The notes beneath the pieces were generated by a model. It was not told where the DNA came from. It saw only the letters and a list, made by a program, of their open reading frames with translations, and made no database searches. DNA of 64,000 nt from contig NZ_BOPA01000020.1 of assembly GCF_016863515.1 (NCBI RefSeq), forward strand, positions 1 to 64,000, read 5' to 3'. Origin of the DNA: Micromonospora gifhornensis (lineage in GTDB: Bacteria; Actinomycetota; Actinomycetes; Mycobacteriales; Micromonosporaceae). Each line of letters opens with the position of its first letter. The first letter of the stretch is position 1. Position numbers and translations under genes: made by a program. This document shows positions 63,893 through 64,000 of this stretch, in pieces.

Positions 63893-64000
63893 ATGGCTGA
63901 GAAGGTGCTCGCGATCGTCCTGGCCGGCGGAGAGGGCAAGCGCCTGATGCCGCTCACCGCGGACCGGGCCAAGCCGGCCGTCCCGTTCGGCGGGATGTAC
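63893..64000 (+). CDS. glgC: glucose-1-phosphate adenylyltransferase, N-terminal part
   Basis: Only the first 36 codons are in the window; the gene runs off the right edge. The visible part reads [18 protein letters not shown] followed by [10 protein letters not shown], the GlgC nucleotidyltransferase signature that binds ATP and glucose 1-phosphate. It makes ADP-glucose, the donor for the divergent glgA product. Confidence 0.95.
   Translation, partial: MAEKVLAIVLAGGEGKRLMPLTADRAKPAVPFGGMY

Overview
The window is very GC-rich, dense with GTG/TTG start codons and overlapping genes, and looks like the chromosome of an actinomycete of the Micromonosporaceae (Micromonospora-like). Support for this comes from the GlgE-type glycogen pathway, an NsrR/flavohemoglobin pair of the Streptomyces kind, cell-wall glycopolymer genes, and a 53-bp interspersed repeat of a sort I recall from Micromonospora genomes. 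Family names come from reading the translated sequences; no searches were run.

Layout. 1-8 kb: housekeeping and stress genes (2H phosphoesterase, zinc alcohol dehydrogenase, DUF72 protein, alpha/beta hydrolase, flavohemoglobin divergent from nsrR, secreted SGNH hydrolase). 8-13 kb: a type IIA topoisomerase pair (ParE/ParC-like). 13-16.7 kb: secreted lectin-esterase, uracil/xanthine permease, AlkB-like dioxygenase. 16.7-30.7 kb: a sugar island. It holds all six steps of a pseudaminic-acid-type (nonulosonic acid) pathway (PseB, C, H, G, I, F), a large methyltransferase, a GT-B-like protein of unknown role, a family 2 glycosyltransferase and an acyltransferase. In the middle lies an opposite-strand cassette of acyl carrier protein, AMP-forming ligase, ketoreductase and a short phosphopantetheinyl-transferase-like protein. 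This cassette is the strongest candidate for an undescribed system: possibly a dedicated acyl donor for the cell-surface sugar.

30.7-34.7 kb: small membrane proteins, a c-di-AMP (ydaO-type) riboswitch with its own promoter in front of a secreted C39-like peptidase, and a second hydrolase. 34.8-40 kb: teichoic-acid-type genes (polyol-phosphate polymerase, bifunctional cytidylyltransferase/reductase, TagGH exporter). Together with the sugar island they suggest a teichulosonic- or teichoic-acid-like wall polymer. 40-48.5 kb: TetR regulator, large membrane protein, two-component system facing an orphan TAXI binding lipoprotein, and YaaA. 48.6-52.3 kb: a membrane glycosyltransferase immediately behind an IS607-type element with intact tnpB and a frameshifted serine-recombinase tnpA. 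52.4-64 kb: App1-like phosphatase, glgB-glgE, a steroid-type redox operon under a TetR regulator, and glgA divergent from glgC, which runs off the right edge.

Regulation visible in the DNA includes an NsrR-type dyad, a TetR dyad, a cluster of three palindromes before the SGNH hydrolase gene, several strong hairpin terminators, and seven starts that look leaderless (TAnnnT placed 6-7 nt before the start codon). I saw no rRNA, tRNA, CRISPR array or prophage.
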